NCBI RefSeq assembly: GCF_005887635.2
Contig: NZ_CP040818.1
Coordinates: 3,688,501-3,752,500 of the forward strand
Source: Paroceanicella profunda
GTDB taxonomy: Bacteria > Pseudomonadota > Alphaproteobacteria > Rhodobacterales > Rhodobacteraceae
Length of the DNA: 64,000 bases
Direction: 5' to 3'
A program made the position numbers and the translations under genes. Each line of letters starts with the position of its first letter. Position 1 is the stretch's first letter. The notes under the pieces were generated by a model that saw nothing but the letters and a program-made list of their open reading frames with translations, was not told the origin of the DNA and did no database searches. Below are positions 56,155-64,000 of this stretch, one piece after another.

Positions 56155-56168
56155 CATCCATGTGGATG
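56155..56168. promoter_or_regulatory. Palindrome CATCCA-TG-TGGATG upstream of AraC gene
   Basis: Perfect 6-bp arms with a 2-bp centre in an AT-rich gap between SDR and AraC gene; a further ATCCA/TGGAT pairing overlaps it. Possible autoregulatory site. Confidence 0.4.
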
Positions 56169-56221
56169 ATATTATATGACGCGACCTTGCTCGCTATTGC
56201 TTCGTCCAGTACGAAACTTTC

Positions 56222-57178
56222 ATGGACGTCTTAGGAGACATGCTGACATCAATGCGCGTTGAGAGTGCGCTCTTCGCGCATCTGAGCTTTCGCGCGCCTT
56301 GGGGTGTAGCATTCACGACAGGCGATCAGGCACGGCTCGTCGTTCTAACTCGCGGCGGTTCTTGGGTCTTGGCCGATTGCTTCTCGGAACCGGTTTGGGT
56401 GGAAGCCGGCGATTGCCTGATCATTAAAGGCGACGCCGGCTTCACGATGGTGAGCGAAGTCGGTGTCGAGATCGTCCCCTGCGCGACGATCTTCTCAAAA
56501 ATTTCTGGTGTCATGCACGAGTATGGCGGCCACGGCGCGGTCACAGAACTCGTCTCTGGTCGGTTCTATTTCGATGCTGCGGCCGCCGAGCCGCTGCTGT
56601 CACTGCTGCCGAATATTTCGTTGGTAAGACGCGCGGATGTGCGCGGTCCGTTGATGCGGACAACGCTAGAACTCGTTGGTCTCGAAACAGAACTCGACGG
56701 GTTGGGCGCCGGTATTGTCGTCAAGCATCTGATCAACGCGCTTTTCGTGCAGGCACTCCGCGCATGGTGTGAGGCCGAAGGCGGCCGTACACCCGGATGG
56801 TTAGCAGGCTTACGCGATGCGCGTATTTCCCGCGCGCTCAAGGCACTGCATGCAGACATAGCGTTCTCTTGGACGATCGCTGGACTGGCCGGGCATGCAG
56901 GAATGTCCCGTTCGAGCTTCGCCGCGACGTTCAAAGTCGTGCTTGGAGAGACGCCGGTTGAGTATCTGACGCGCTGGCGCATTCATCGTGCGAAGGTCTT
57001 GCTCAAGCAAGGAACTGCAATCTCGGATGTGGCCCGCTGTGTAGGATATGAAACCGACGCGGCCCTGAACCACGCCTTCAACCGCATAGAAGGCGTTGGT
57101 CCGGGCGCCTGGCGGCGCGCAACGACGGAAGAAGATAAAAAGAGGGCCGCTGCGATGACGCAATCAGGTCGGGGATAA
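56222..57178 (+). CDS. AraC-family regulator with cupin domain
   Basis: A 318-residue protein with an N-terminal cupin-type sensor (APWGVAFTTGDQARLVVLTRGGSWVLAD; FYFDAAAAEPLLSLLPNIS) like the Cupin_6 group. The C-terminal double HTH is normal (ALHADIAFSWTIAGLAGHAGMSRSSFAATFK; AISDVARCVGYETDAALNHAFNR). It follows the SDR at 55434 by 83 bp on the same strand and probably controls it or the esterase. The effector is unknown. Composition matches the lower-GC cargo. Confidence 0.92.
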   Translation: MDVLGDMLTSMRVESALFAHLSFRAPWGVAFTTGDQARLVVLTRGGSWVLADCFSEPVWVEAGDCLIIKGDAGFTMVSEVGVEIVPCATIFSKISGVMHEYGGHGAVTELVSGRFYFDAAAAEPLLSLLPNISLVRRADVRGPLMRTTLELVGLETELDGLGAGIVVKHLINALFVQALRAWCEAEGGRTPGWLAGLRDARISRALKALHADIAFSWTIAGLAGHAGMSRSSFAATFKVVLGETPVEYLTRWRIHRAKVLLKQGTAISDVARCVGYETDAALNHAFNRIEGVGPGAWRRATTEEDKKRAAAMTQSGRG

Positions 57179-57212
57179 TCCAGAAACTCGAGACAAAGGC
57201 GGAAAACACATC

Positions 57213-57373
57213 GTGGATTGGAATGACCTCCGCTTCTTTCTAGCAGTGGCGCGAAGCGGGAGCCTCACCCGCACCTCAGCCGATCTGCGTGTCAGTCAAT
57301 CAACCGTCAGCCGACGCATTTCCGAGTTCGAGCGCAGTCTGGGCATGAAGCTCTTCGCCCGTCACCAGACCGG
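57213..57373 (+). pseudogene. Truncated LysR regulator (HTH only)
   Basis: From a GTG start the first 50 or so residues are a clean LysR N-terminus (WNDLRFFLAVARSGSLTRTSADL, RVSQSTVSRRISEFERSLG, LFARHQTGY). After about 57373 the similarity stops abruptly: the usual TLTEAGE is replaced by unrelated sequence. The effector domain is missing entirely. This marks a rearrangement boundary between the cargo block and the plasmid/ICE-type block on the right. Confidence 0.8.
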
Positions 57374-57562
57374 CTATTATAGTCGTCCTTGGCGAGAGAA
57401 GGAAGCCAAACTACCCCTGTCGCCACAGACACTAGGGCCATTTCTAGAATTTGGGGGCCGACTGATTCGGTCGCATCGCACTGCACCGTTGGCGGCGTGG
57501 GGCTTCTGCGGCAGCCCAAGCCGGGTGCGAGTAAGAGTCCCGTCGGGTCGCAGCCACGGGCT
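57374..57562. other. Junction sequence after truncated LysR, no gene
   Basis: About 190 bp with no recognisable gene, ending at the terminator of the DUF736 gene. Confidence 0.4.
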
Positions 57563-57590
57563 AAGGCCCCGGCCTTTTGGCCGGGGCCTT
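57563..57590 (-). terminator. Terminator of the DUF736 gene
   Basis: Perfect 12-bp arms AAGGCCCCGGCC and GGCCGGGGCCTT around TTTT, 10 bp past the stop codon. It is a very stable hairpin. Confidence 0.85.
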
Positions 57591-57599
57591 GTTCGGGCC

Positions 57600-57926
57600 T
57601 CAGTCTCCGCGCCGACCGTTGGGGCGGGACCAGATCAGCGAGAAGGTGTCCGCGTCCTCGTCGTCGAAGAGGTTGGCGTAGATAGGGGCGTTGAAGCTCG
57701 GATCGTCGAGCTTGAGGCCCAGATAGTCGCGGCCCTCGTTCGAGCGCTTGGACCAGGCGGCGCCGATTTCGGCGCGGCCGACCAGGACCCGGTGGCTGGG
57801 GGCGTTCTCGCCGGTGGCGCGCTGGTCGGGGACGATGCGCACGCCCTTGGCCTGGACGCTGAGAGTGACGATGTCGCCGGTGAACTCGTTCGAGCCGGTC
57901 TTCTTGAAGGTGCCGATGGTCGCCAT
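57600..57926 (-). CDS. DUF736-family protein of conjugative/integrative elements
   Basis: A 108-residue protein: MATIGTFKKTGSNEFTGDIVTLS at the start, then VRIVPDQRATGENAPSHRVLVG and AAWSKRSNEGRDYLGLKLDDPSFNAPIYANL. This is the DUF736 pattern, found almost only on plasmids and integrative elements of alphaproteobacteria; function unknown. The ATG at 57926 follows ACGGAGACTTACC. It has its own strong terminator and a 550-bp gene-free upstream region. It opens the element-backbone block that runs to the window edge. Confidence 0.9.
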   Translation of the reverse strand: MATIGTFKKTGSNEFTGDIVTLSVQAKGVRIVPDQRATGENAPSHRVLVGRAEIGAAWSKRSNEGRDYLGLKLDDPSFNAPIYANLFDDEDADTFSLIWSRPNGRRGD

Positions 57927-58485
57927 GGTAAGTCTCCGTTTTCCGTTCCCGAGCCCGCACCATTGCGGCCTCGATGGCGATCGACAGGCCGGAGGCGATC
58001 GACGGCGCACCCCGAAGGGGCTGGACAGCTAAGGAGGGCTTTCTTGTTCCGCGCGGAATGACGGCGCAGCCGGCAGGGGAAGAAAGTTTGACGCGGCTGT
58101 TGCGTCATAGGCGATCAAGGCGCAGCCGACCTTCGGCCAGATCAGGCCATTGAAGAGGCCGTTTGGAGCGGTCGAGGCACGGTCAAAAACCGGAGAAAAT
58201 GGCGGCCCCTCCGCACCGAAAAGCCGGCCCCGCGGCGGGCTTCGGCTGCTTCGTCTCCGATCGACAGGGCATTGCTCCAGCATCTCCGTCCAATGCCACC
58301 GGGAACGCCTCTGCCTTCGGGGCACGAACGGATGCGCTGCCGGTGTTGCCCCAAGCGCTCCCGCGCGGGTTGATTCCCGGGACGGTCGTCGATCAGCACC
58401 GACCGCTTCATCCGCAACCTCGGAGGCTAAGAGGACGTGTTTTGTCCGGTGCTGTTTAGGTCCGCCGCAACGACGTCGACGAAGA
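57927..58485. other. Gene-free region upstream of DUF736
   Basis: No supported gene in about 560 bp. On elements of this type such spaces can hold transfer origins or regulators, but I cannot identify a specific site. Confidence 0.4.
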
Positions 58486-58929
58486 TCATGCCCGAGCAAG
58501 ATCCCTGCTGGACGGGCTAGGGGGCGCCGCCAGTCCAGCGACCCGGACGAAGGCGGTGATCCCGACCGCGACGGCTCCCACGATCGAGAACGCCATCTGC
58601 CACCCGTCGGACGGCATCAGGTGTTTCACGATGCCATGGGTGGCATGAAAACCTGCGATCGCCGCCGGGGCGACGAAGGCGATGGCCACGAAGAGTTTCA
58701 GCCACATCGGGCGGACGAAGGCGATCAGAAGGTGCCCGATGGCGAGCGTCATCGCCGCCGCGAGCGCGCCGACGACCACAGCGCCGGCTATGCCAGCACC
58801 GCTTTCGTTGGCCCAGGCGCCCGTCGTCACACCGACGAAGGCGGGCAGAGCGAAGACGGCAAGAGTGAACACCAGCCAGCAGAGCAGGCCGACGGCGAAG
58901 AGGGATGCGAGTATGGCAAGGATGATCAT
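58486..58929 (-). CDS. Four-helix membrane protein of the element backbone
   Basis: A 147-residue protein with about four membrane helices (MIILAILASLFAVGLLCWLVF; LAVFALPAFVGVTTGAW; GAVVVGALAAAMTLAIGHLLI; FVAIAFVAPAAIAGFHA) and a charged C-terminus (PSPSSRDLARA). The start at 58929, behind GGAGACCACTGCC, removes an unlikely TTG start 15 bp earlier. No family name is certain, but its company (DUF736, DUF2493) is that of mobile-element conserved genes. The role may be in the envelope during transfer. Confidence 0.7.
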   Translation of the reverse strand: MIILAILASLFAVGLLCWLVFTLAVFALPAFVGVTTGAWANESGAGIAGAVVVGALAAAMTLAIGHLLIAFVRPMWLKLFVAIAFVAPAAIAGFHATHGIVKHLMPSDGWQMAFSIVGAVAVGITAFVRVAGLAAPPSPSSRDLARA

Positions 58930-59072
58930 GGCAGTGGTCTCCAATCGTTCATGGCTGACGATCGCGCCTCCACCACCACCACGGCGCGCCTGAAGTATAG
59001 CGAAAGAGAAGCCGGGACGGGAGCGGAAATCCTGCCGGACTTCCGCTTGCGGCCGCGACGCCTTGCCCGCGG

Positions 59073-59240
59073 TCAGCGGGCGAAGGGATCGATCTCGTGA
59101 ACGATGGCGGCGAGTTCGCCGTCATATTCGCCGGCCGGCATGACGCCCATGGTGCCGTCGCCGGCCTGGAAGATGACGATCGAGACCATGAGGGTGGTAG
59201 CGAGGCTGAAGGCGAAGGCGTGAGCTTGATTGAGGGACAT
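59073..59240 (-). CDS. Small membrane-associated protein, mobile-element backbone
   Basis: A 55-residue protein: MSLNQAHAFAFSLATTLMVSIVIF as one hydrophobic segment, then GDGTMGVMPAGEYDGELAAIVHEIDPFAR. AGGAG lies 9 bp before the ATG. It is read divergently from the flavin reductase and in line with the membrane protein at 58486. No family is known to me. The good ribosome site and clear bipartite layout favour a real gene. Confidence 0.6.
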   Translation of the reverse strand: MSLNQAHAFAFSLATTLMVSIVIFQAGDGTMGVMPAGEYDGELAAIVHEIDPFAR

Positions 59241-59572
59241 CTGACCGGCTCCTGTCTTGGAGGCGGGAGACCATCTCCCGCGCGACAGGCGCCCGATGTG
59301 TCCGGCCGATGGCCGCAATCACCGCGCAGGCGAAGCCGGAGCGGCGGCACGCTTTGCGTAGTCCGACCCTTTACGGGTTGATGGCGTCAGGCCAGCGGCA
59401 GGACCAAGGATCAGCGCATTGGAAGCGGGTGATGGTTTTCCGCCATGACCGGGGCCACCATGGAAACGCCCGTTCAATGCTTTCGCGCCAAAGCATCGCC
59501 GCCATGCTGTCGGTCGTGATGCTGCCGACATGGCCGGGTATGGTCAGAGCGCAACTGTCGAAGAGGACGCCT
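59241..59572. other. Spacer before the flavin reductase
   Basis: No separate gene. An in-frame upstream ATG (near 59478) would add about 32 hydrophobic residues to the flavin reductase, which I consider unlikely. Confidence 0.4.
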
Positions 59573-60133
59573 ATGCCGAAGCTTCCCAAGAAAGGCGATT
59601 TCCCGGTGAGCCAGGTACGGCGCTATCTGGAGCCCGGTCCGATCGTGCTGGTGTCGTCGAAGTGGCGGGACGCGACCAACATCATGACGCTCGGCTGGCA
59701 CACGATCCTGGAGTTCTCGCCGTCTCTGGTTGGCCTGATGATCTCCGGCGGCAATCACAGCCACCGCATGATCCGCGAAAGCAGGGAATGCGTGGTCAAC
59801 CTGCCGACGACGGCGCTGACCGATACCGTGGTCGGGATCGGCAACACGTCGGGAGCCGACATCGACAAGTTCGCCAAGTTCGACCTCACGGCGGAAGACG
59901 CGAGCGAGGTCGATGCGCCGCTGATCGGCGAATGCCATGCCAGCTTCGAATGCCGCCTTCACGACGACGCGCTGGTAGAAAAATATAACTTCTTCATCTT
60001 CGAGGTGGTGAAGGCGCATGTCGCCGCATCGCCAAAGCATCCTGAGACGCTGCATTATACCGGCGATGGCGTGTTCGTGGTGTCCGGCAAGGTCATCAGC
60101 CGCAGATCGCTGTTTCGTCCCGAGATGCTGTGA
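59573..60133 (+). CDS. Flavin reductase-like FMN-binding protein
   Basis: A 186-residue protein of the flavin-reductase split-barrel family: MPKLPKKGDFPVSQVRRYLEPGPIVLVSSKWRDATNIMT at the start (interrupted here as strands 1-2), then LVGLMISGGNHSHRMIRESRECVVNLPT and ECHASFECRLHDDALVEKYNFFIFEV. Members bind FMN and reduce it or their own partners with NAD(P)H. The ATG at 59573 follows GAGGACGCCT. It is the only plus-strand gene in this block and faces the DUF2493 gene. The physiological electron acceptor is unknown. Confidence 0.9.
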   Translation: MPKLPKKGDFPVSQVRRYLEPGPIVLVSSKWRDATNIMTLGWHTILEFSPSLVGLMISGGNHSHRMIRESRECVVNLPTTALTDTVVGIGNTSGADIDKFAKFDLTAEDASEVDAPLIGECHASFECRLHDDALVEKYNFFIFEVVKAHVAASPKHPETLHYTGDGVFVVSGKVISRRSLFRPEML

Positions 60134-60143
60134 GAAGCGGCGC

Positions 60144-61079
60144 TTACGCGCCGCCTCCTTTCTGCCGGAAATCGTAGAGTGGGATGCCGAGCTTCCTCGC
60201 CTTGTCGGCGAGATTGTCCTGAATGCCGGTGCCGGGGAAGACGATGACCCCGATCGGCAGAACGTCGAGCATCTGATCGTTGCGCTTGAACGGTGCGGCC
60301 TTGGCATGTTTCGTCCAGTCGGGGGCGAAGCCGACCTGCGGAACCTTGCGGGCGTCGGCCCATTTCGCCGCGATCTTCTCGGCGCCCTTCGGCGACTTGC
60401 CGTGCAGCAGGACCATGTCGGGGTGCTTGGCGTGGACCTGATCGAGCTTGGCCCAGATCAGGCGGTGGTCGTTGAAGTCGAGCCCGCCGGTGAAGGCGAT
60501 CTTTGGGCCTGCGGGCAGCAGCACCTGATTGTCGGCCCGCTTCCTGGCGGCGAGGAAGTCGCGGCTGTCGATCATCGCCGAGATCATGTTGCGATGGTTG
60601 ACCATCGACCCACTGCGCGGTCGCCAGTTTGATCCGGTGTGGCGCTCATAGTGTTCGGCGGCCTGGTCGCGCATCAGCTCGAAGGCGTTGCGGCGTTCGA
60701 TCATGGTCTGACCCTCGGCCGTCAGGCGTTCCAACTCGACGGCCTTCACTTCGCTGCCGTCCTGTTCGCGCTGGCCTTGACGCTGCGCCTGCTCGTTGTC
60801 GTCCAGCTCGCGCTCGATCCGTTTGTTGGCCCGGTGGAAGAGGTTGACGGTCGACCAGAGGAGATCGTCGAGGTCGGGCTCGAGGCGGGTGTCCTCCAAG
60901 GTGACGATCAGGGCGTCGAAGATGTCGGCGATGGCGCCGGCGACATGGTCGCCTTCCGGAAGCGGTCGGGGATCGGGTTCATCCGTGAAGGGACGGTAGC
61001 CGTAAAGCTGGAGTTCGCTGAGAACATGGTCGGTGGGTGAAGAGGCGTGGTGCGGTTCGTAGTCGTCGTGCTCGCTCAT
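60144..61079 (-). CDS. DUF2493-domain protein (SLOG-type) of mobile elements
   Basis: A 311-residue protein. Residues 1-185 are a helical region with acidic and Gln-rich parts (ELDDNEQAQRQGQREQDGSE). Residues 190-310 form a DUF2493 domain, a Rossmann-like SLOG member: KIAFTGGLDFNDHRLIWAKLDQV, DMVLLHGKSPKGAEKIAAKWADAR and VGFAPDWTKH, ending with PLYDFRQKGGGA. The Gly-Gly-Ser/Thr nucleotide-binding turn is present as FTGG. The family is widespread on plasmids and integrative elements; ligand and role are not established. It converges on the flavin reductase with 10 bp between stops. Confidence 0.92.
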   Translation of the reverse strand: MSEHDDYEPHHASSPTDHVLSELQLYGYRPFTDEPDPRPLPEGDHVAGAIADIFDALIVTLEDTRLEPDLDDLLWSTVNLFHRANKRIERELDDNEQAQRQGQREQDGSEVKAVELERLTAEGQTMIERRNAFELMRDQAAEHYERHTGSNWRPRSGSMVNHRNMISAMIDSRDFLAARKRADNQVLLPAGPKIAFTGGLDFNDHRLIWAKLDQVHAKHPDMVLLHGKSPKGAEKIAAKWADARKVPQVGFAPDWTKHAKAAPFKRNDQMLDVLPIGVIVFPGTGIQDNLADKARKLGIPLYDFRQKGGGA

Positions 61080-61393
61080 GGGATGCTCCGTCGGTTCGAC
61101 CGCGACCCTCGCGGCCTTCATGGCGACGGAAGCCGGCGGGCGGGCCGGACCTGCATCCGCAGCGAAGCGGAGGGCCGGAGCACAGCGGAGGATGGCGAAG
61201 GCGGGCTATTTTGCTTCGCGATGGAAAGCGGCTCTCGGCCGCGCCGGAAAATAGTCCGCCGCAGACATTGCGGGTCCGGGCCGTTTGCTGGCCGATCGCC
61301 CTCTCGAAGGCCGGGGCGCGGTTCTCTCCGACCTGGGGATCATCCGAGCGATGCCGACGACGGCGCTCCCGCCGTCTGCATTTTCCGTGCGGC

Positions 61394-62440
61394 CTATGCC
61401 GCCAGCGCCATGAAGCGTGCGACGTCCTGGGGCGCGATCTGCACCCGGGCCGCTGCCCGGAGTCTATCCAGACCTGCCAAGCGGAGATCCTCGTTGAAGT
61501 CGCCCAATGTTGGAGACACCACGACAGCCTCGATCCCGGCCGCGTTCGCCCGTTCGATCAATGCCGCCATCGCACCGTCGCCGGCCGGATCATTGTCGCG
61601 GGCGATGTAGAGCCGGCGCAGCGTGTCGGGGAACAGGATGGCAGAGAGATGCGCCGCCGAGAGCGCCGCCGCCATCGGCATGTTGGGCAGCGCCATCCTG
61701 AGCGACAGCATCGTCTCGATCCCTTCGCCCGCCGCCATCACTTCGCCCGCCACACCGAAGCGAACGGCATGTCCGAGGAGGTCACCCATCGCCCGTCTCG
61801 GGGTGTCGATCGGGGCCTTGTCCGAGCCGTCAGGTGCGAGCCAGGTGCGGTGCGCGCCGGTCTGATGTCCGGCGAGATCGGTGACCGATGCGATCATCGC
61901 CGGCCAGGTCTCGGTCGGGGAATACTCGTCGGGACGGTAATAGCACCTGGGATGAAAACGCAGGCTTCCGGTTCCGTGCAAAGCCGTAATCGCACGGTTC
62001 CGTAGATACGTTTCCACGACAGTGCCCAAAATCGGCTGCGACATCCCGACGAGCCGCCGCGCTGCTTCCGGCGATCCGATCGGCGCTGGTGCTTTGCGTT
62101 CGCCATCATGCCGGCGGTCCGGCTCGGGATGCGGCATCGACAGGAAGGCGCGCGCCTCATCGGCGACGTCCTTGAAGTCGACCAGTCCGCAGCTCTCGCG
62201 AATGACGTCGAGAAGATCGCCATGCTCGCCGGTGGCGGCGTCGGTCCATTTTCCGGCCGCGCCCTTGCCGGTTTCACCGCCCTTCAGCCGCACGAACATC
62301 GAGCGGCCCGGCGTATTGCGGACATCGCCGACCAACCAGTAGCGGCCCTCGCGATGACCGGCCTTGAGATAATGACGGCACACCGCCTCGGCTTGTCGGC
62401 CGAGACGGATCGCCAGTTCGGAAGCGTCCTGCCGTGCCAT
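61394..62440 (-). CDS. Toprim-domain primase-like protein (DUF7146-type)
   Basis: A 348-residue protein with a zinc-free N-terminal region (LAIRLGRQAEAVCRHYLKAGHREGRYWLVGD) resembling the mobile-element primase-helicase group. The Toprim domain is in the second half: catalytic Glu in AAGEGIETMLSLRM and the acidic pair in YIARDNDPAGDGAMAAL. It probably makes primers for element replication. Its start overlaps the stop of the helicase gene at 62440 by one base (TGATG), so both are translated together. It is part of the element backbone. Confidence 0.88.
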   Translation of the reverse strand: MARQDASELAIRLGRQAEAVCRHYLKAGHREGRYWLVGDVRNTPGRSMFVRLKGGETGKGAAGKWTDAATGEHGDLLDVIRESCGLVDFKDVADEARAFLSMPHPEPDRRHDGERKAPAPIGSPEAARRLVGMSQPILGTVVETYLRNRAITALHGTGSLRFHPRCYYRPDEYSPTETWPAMIASVTDLAGHQTGAHRTWLAPDGSDKAPIDTPRRAMGDLLGHAVRFGVAGEVMAAGEGIETMLSLRMALPNMPMAAALSAAHLSAILFPDTLRRLYIARDNDPAGDGAMAALIERANAAGIEAVVVSPTLGDFNEDLRLAGLDRLRAAARVQIAPQDVARFMALAA

Positions 62441-64000
62441 CACGCCGCCTCCCGCTCGCCGATGCGTTCGACCGGGTGGCGCTCCAGCACCTTGGCGAGG
62501 ATGGCCGCCCCGGTCGTATCGGTCGGCACGAACATCCGCAGCTTCCACGAGATGATTTCGTGAAAGAGGCCGTAGGCGCGCAGACGGTCGCGCATGGCGT
62601 CGGTGAAACCGGACAGCTCGATGCGGTTGGCGCCCATGACCCGGACGCGGCGAAGCTGAAGACCCTCGGCCAAGTCGAGGATGGACTTGCCGTCCATCAG
62701 CGCCATGAAGGCGTCGTCGGGCGTCAGTGTCGAGGCGCCGGTCGCGAGCGCGCCGGCTACCCATGCGGGGGAGACGCGGCGGCCGATGATGCGTTCGCCG
62801 TCGTCGGTCTGGAGCCGATAGACCCGTGTCGATTCGTTCGGCAGCCGCTTCCAGATCGGCAGCAACAGCCCGCTGACGATATGGATGGTGCTATCGGCAT
62901 ATTCCGGCACCTCGGCGGCCTCGGCATTCCATGCCGCAGTGAAGGCGATCCGCTCCGCCTGCACCCAATGGGTCTCGTCCATCATCTTGATCGGGATGTT
63001 GTGCGCCTCCATCGGCCGGATCAGCCGCACCCGGCGTTCGATCTCGCCATCGTCGAGCATGATGCTGGTGGTCGGGATCTGCACGGCGGCGCGGCCCGAG
63101 CGCTCGTTGATCAGCAGCCTCGCGCGCAGATCGTCGAGGTGGTCGAAAGCATCAGCGAGCGTCAATGGCCGATTGCGCTGGCGCTGGGTGATGGTCAGCA
63201 GCCGGGCTTCGGCCCCGGTGCCCGGATGGACGTGGATCGTGCGGCGGTCGGTGACGATGAAGCTCTCGGCCTGCAGCGTCTCCAAGCCGACATCGTAGCT
63301 GCCGGAGGCCATGGCGCCTTCGATCTTGGCGTTCAGCAGGCGTTCGAACGCCGTGAACAGGATGCCCTGTAGTTCGATCGTCAGGGCCAGTAACCTGTTC
63401 AGGAACGTCGTGATCGGCGGCAGCTCGTCCTTCATGCCGGTGGAGTCCATCAGCGAAAGGCCGGTGGCCTCCTCGAACATCTGGAGCGAGCAACCCTCGA
63501 CCTTGCCGCGCACGAGCAGCAGGTAGAGCTGCCGCAGCGCGTCGCGGGCATATTGGCTTTCGAGATTGTCCTCGGGCCGGAACAGGCCCTGGCCGCCGGT
63601 CTGGCGCTGGCCGCGCGTGATCGCGCCCAGCGTGTCGAGGCGGCGAGCGATCGTCGAGAGAAAGCGCTTTTCCCCCTTCACGTCCGTCGAGATCGGCCGG
63701 AACAGCGGTGGCTGCGCCTGGTTGGTCCGGTTGGTGCGGCCCAGGCCCTGAATGGCGGCATCGGCCTTCCAGCCCGGCTCCAGCAGATAGTGGACGCGCA
63801 GGCGCTGGTTCCGCGCCGACAGCTCGGCGTGATAGCTGCGCCCGGTGCCGCCGGCGTCGGAGAAGATCAGGATACGCTTCTGATCGTCCATGAACGCTTG
63901 GGTCTCGGCGAGATTGGCCGATCCGGCGCGGTTCTCCACGGCCAGGCGGTCGATGCCGCCGGGGCTGGTCTTGCGGACGATGCGGCGCGAGCGTCCCGTC
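62440..64000 (-). CDS. Strawberry-notch-like DEAD/SNF2 helicase, C-terminal part (5' end outside window)
   Basis: At least 519 residues of a large helicase; the start is beyond the right edge. The last helicase motif is clear, AAIQGLGRTNRTNQAQPPLF (motif VI, with two Arg), preceded by ILIFSDAGGTGRSYHAELSA. The rest is the long C-terminal region typical of bacterial strawberry-notch homologues on plasmids, phages and ICEs (GVKGEKRFLSTIARRLDTLGAITRGQRQTGG, as TDVKGEKRFLS here). It likely acts in element DNA metabolism or transfer. It is coupled to the Toprim gene. The Walker A part is not visible. Confidence 0.9.
   Translation of the reverse strand, partial: TGRSRRIVRKTSPGGIDRLAVENRAGSANLAETQAFMDDQKRILIFSDAGGTGRSYHAELSARNQRLRVHYLLEPGWKADAAIQGLGRTNRTNQAQPPLFRPISTDVKGEKRFLSTIARRLDTLGAITRGQRQTGGQGLFRPEDNLESQYARDALRQLYLLLVRGKVEGCSLQMFEEATGLSLMDSTGMKDELPPITTFLNRLLALTIELQGILFTAFERLLNAKIEGAMASGSYDVGLETLQAESFIVTDRRTIHVHPGTGAEARLLTITQRQRNRPLTLADAFDHLDDLRARLLINERSGRAAVQIPTTSIMLDDGEIERRVRLIRPMEAHNIPIKMMDETHWVQAERIAFTAAWNAEAAEVPEYADSTIHIVSGLLLPIWKRLPNESTRVYRLQTDDGERIIGRRVSPAWVAGALATGASTLTPDDAFMALMDGKSILDLAEGLQLRRVRVMGANRIELSGFTDAMRDRLRAYGLFHEIISWKLRMFVPTDTTGAAILAKVLERHPVERIGEREAA

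Larger units (their letters stand above)
44992..64000. mobile_element. Island II: integrative element at the guaA 3' end (right end outside window)
   Basis: The integrase gene begins about 290 bp after guaA and faces away from it, followed by an AlpA-like gene, a cargo block of lower GC, and a plasmid/ICE-type block (DUF736, DUF2493, Toprim, strawberry-notch helicase). guaA is an established hotspot for integrative islands. The distal attachment site is not in the window, and I did not find a repeat of the guaA end inside it. Confidence 0.75.

Noticed and set aside
59478..59572. N-terminal signal peptide for the flavin reductase from an upstream ATG
   Set aside because: The hydrophobic stretch is in frame, but the family normally starts at MPKLPKKG with its own ribosome site, and flavin reductases are cytosolic.

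Overview
The window is chromosomal DNA of a very GC-rich alphaproteobacterium, most likely a member of the Rhodobacterales. The evidence is the backbone gene content: genes resembling the Rhodobacterales-associated families DUF6456 and DUF6477, a phasin fused to a helix-hairpin-helix tail, the HU-lon pair beside tRNA-Val, and tgt, a DUF59 Fe-S gene, a HesB/IscA gene and tpiA in a row. No database search was possible, so family names rest on recognised motifs and gene order.

Backbone, 1-26 kb. Small regulator-plus-target modules come first: a cut-off LysR; an ArsR regulator divergent from an MFS carrier; an AraC regulator divergent from a VOC/SnoaL/VOC operon headed by a dead SDR gene; and a LysR divergent from a drug-efflux MFS. 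PhzF and PaiB-like genes follow. At 11.1-16.8 kb a LysR gene faces an energy-coupling-factor (ECF) transporter (S, fused double A, T) bracketed by two paralogous PRPP-binding phosphoribosyltransferases. I read this as an uptake-and-salvage module of unknown substrate. Next come an M29 aminopeptidase, a secreted protein, groESL with a CIRCE operator, a Crp/Fnr regulator and a small transglutaminase operon. The long intergenic spaces hold tandem repeats, each with a different unit: 10 bp x 8, 23 bp x about 14, a perfect 7 bp x 42, and 41 bp x 4.

Island I, 25,964-33,045. A 64-bp direct repeat, whose right copy is the 3' part of tRNA-Val, bounds about 7 kb of decayed phage genes. Its integrase is dead three times over (frameshift, stop, lost Tyr). 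It also holds an apparently intact 815-residue RTX protein.

Backbone, 33-45 kb. HU, lon (with an RpoH-type promoter), tgt, DUF59, HesB/IscA, tpiA, phasin-HhH, DUF6456, DUF6477 (its ribosome site lies in a hairpin), an MttB-family methyltransferase and guaA.

Island II, 45 kb to the right edge. A P4-type integrase and an AlpA-like gene sit directly behind guaA, a known integration hotspot. About 10 kb of lower-GC cargo follows: four SDRs, LysR/AraC regulators, a beta-lactamase-fold esterase, DUF1097 and SnoaL genes. After a truncated LysR comes a plasmid/ICE-type block (DUF736, membrane protein, flavin reductase, DUF2493, Toprim primase, strawberry-notch-like helicase) running off the window. 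The far end of this island is not visible.
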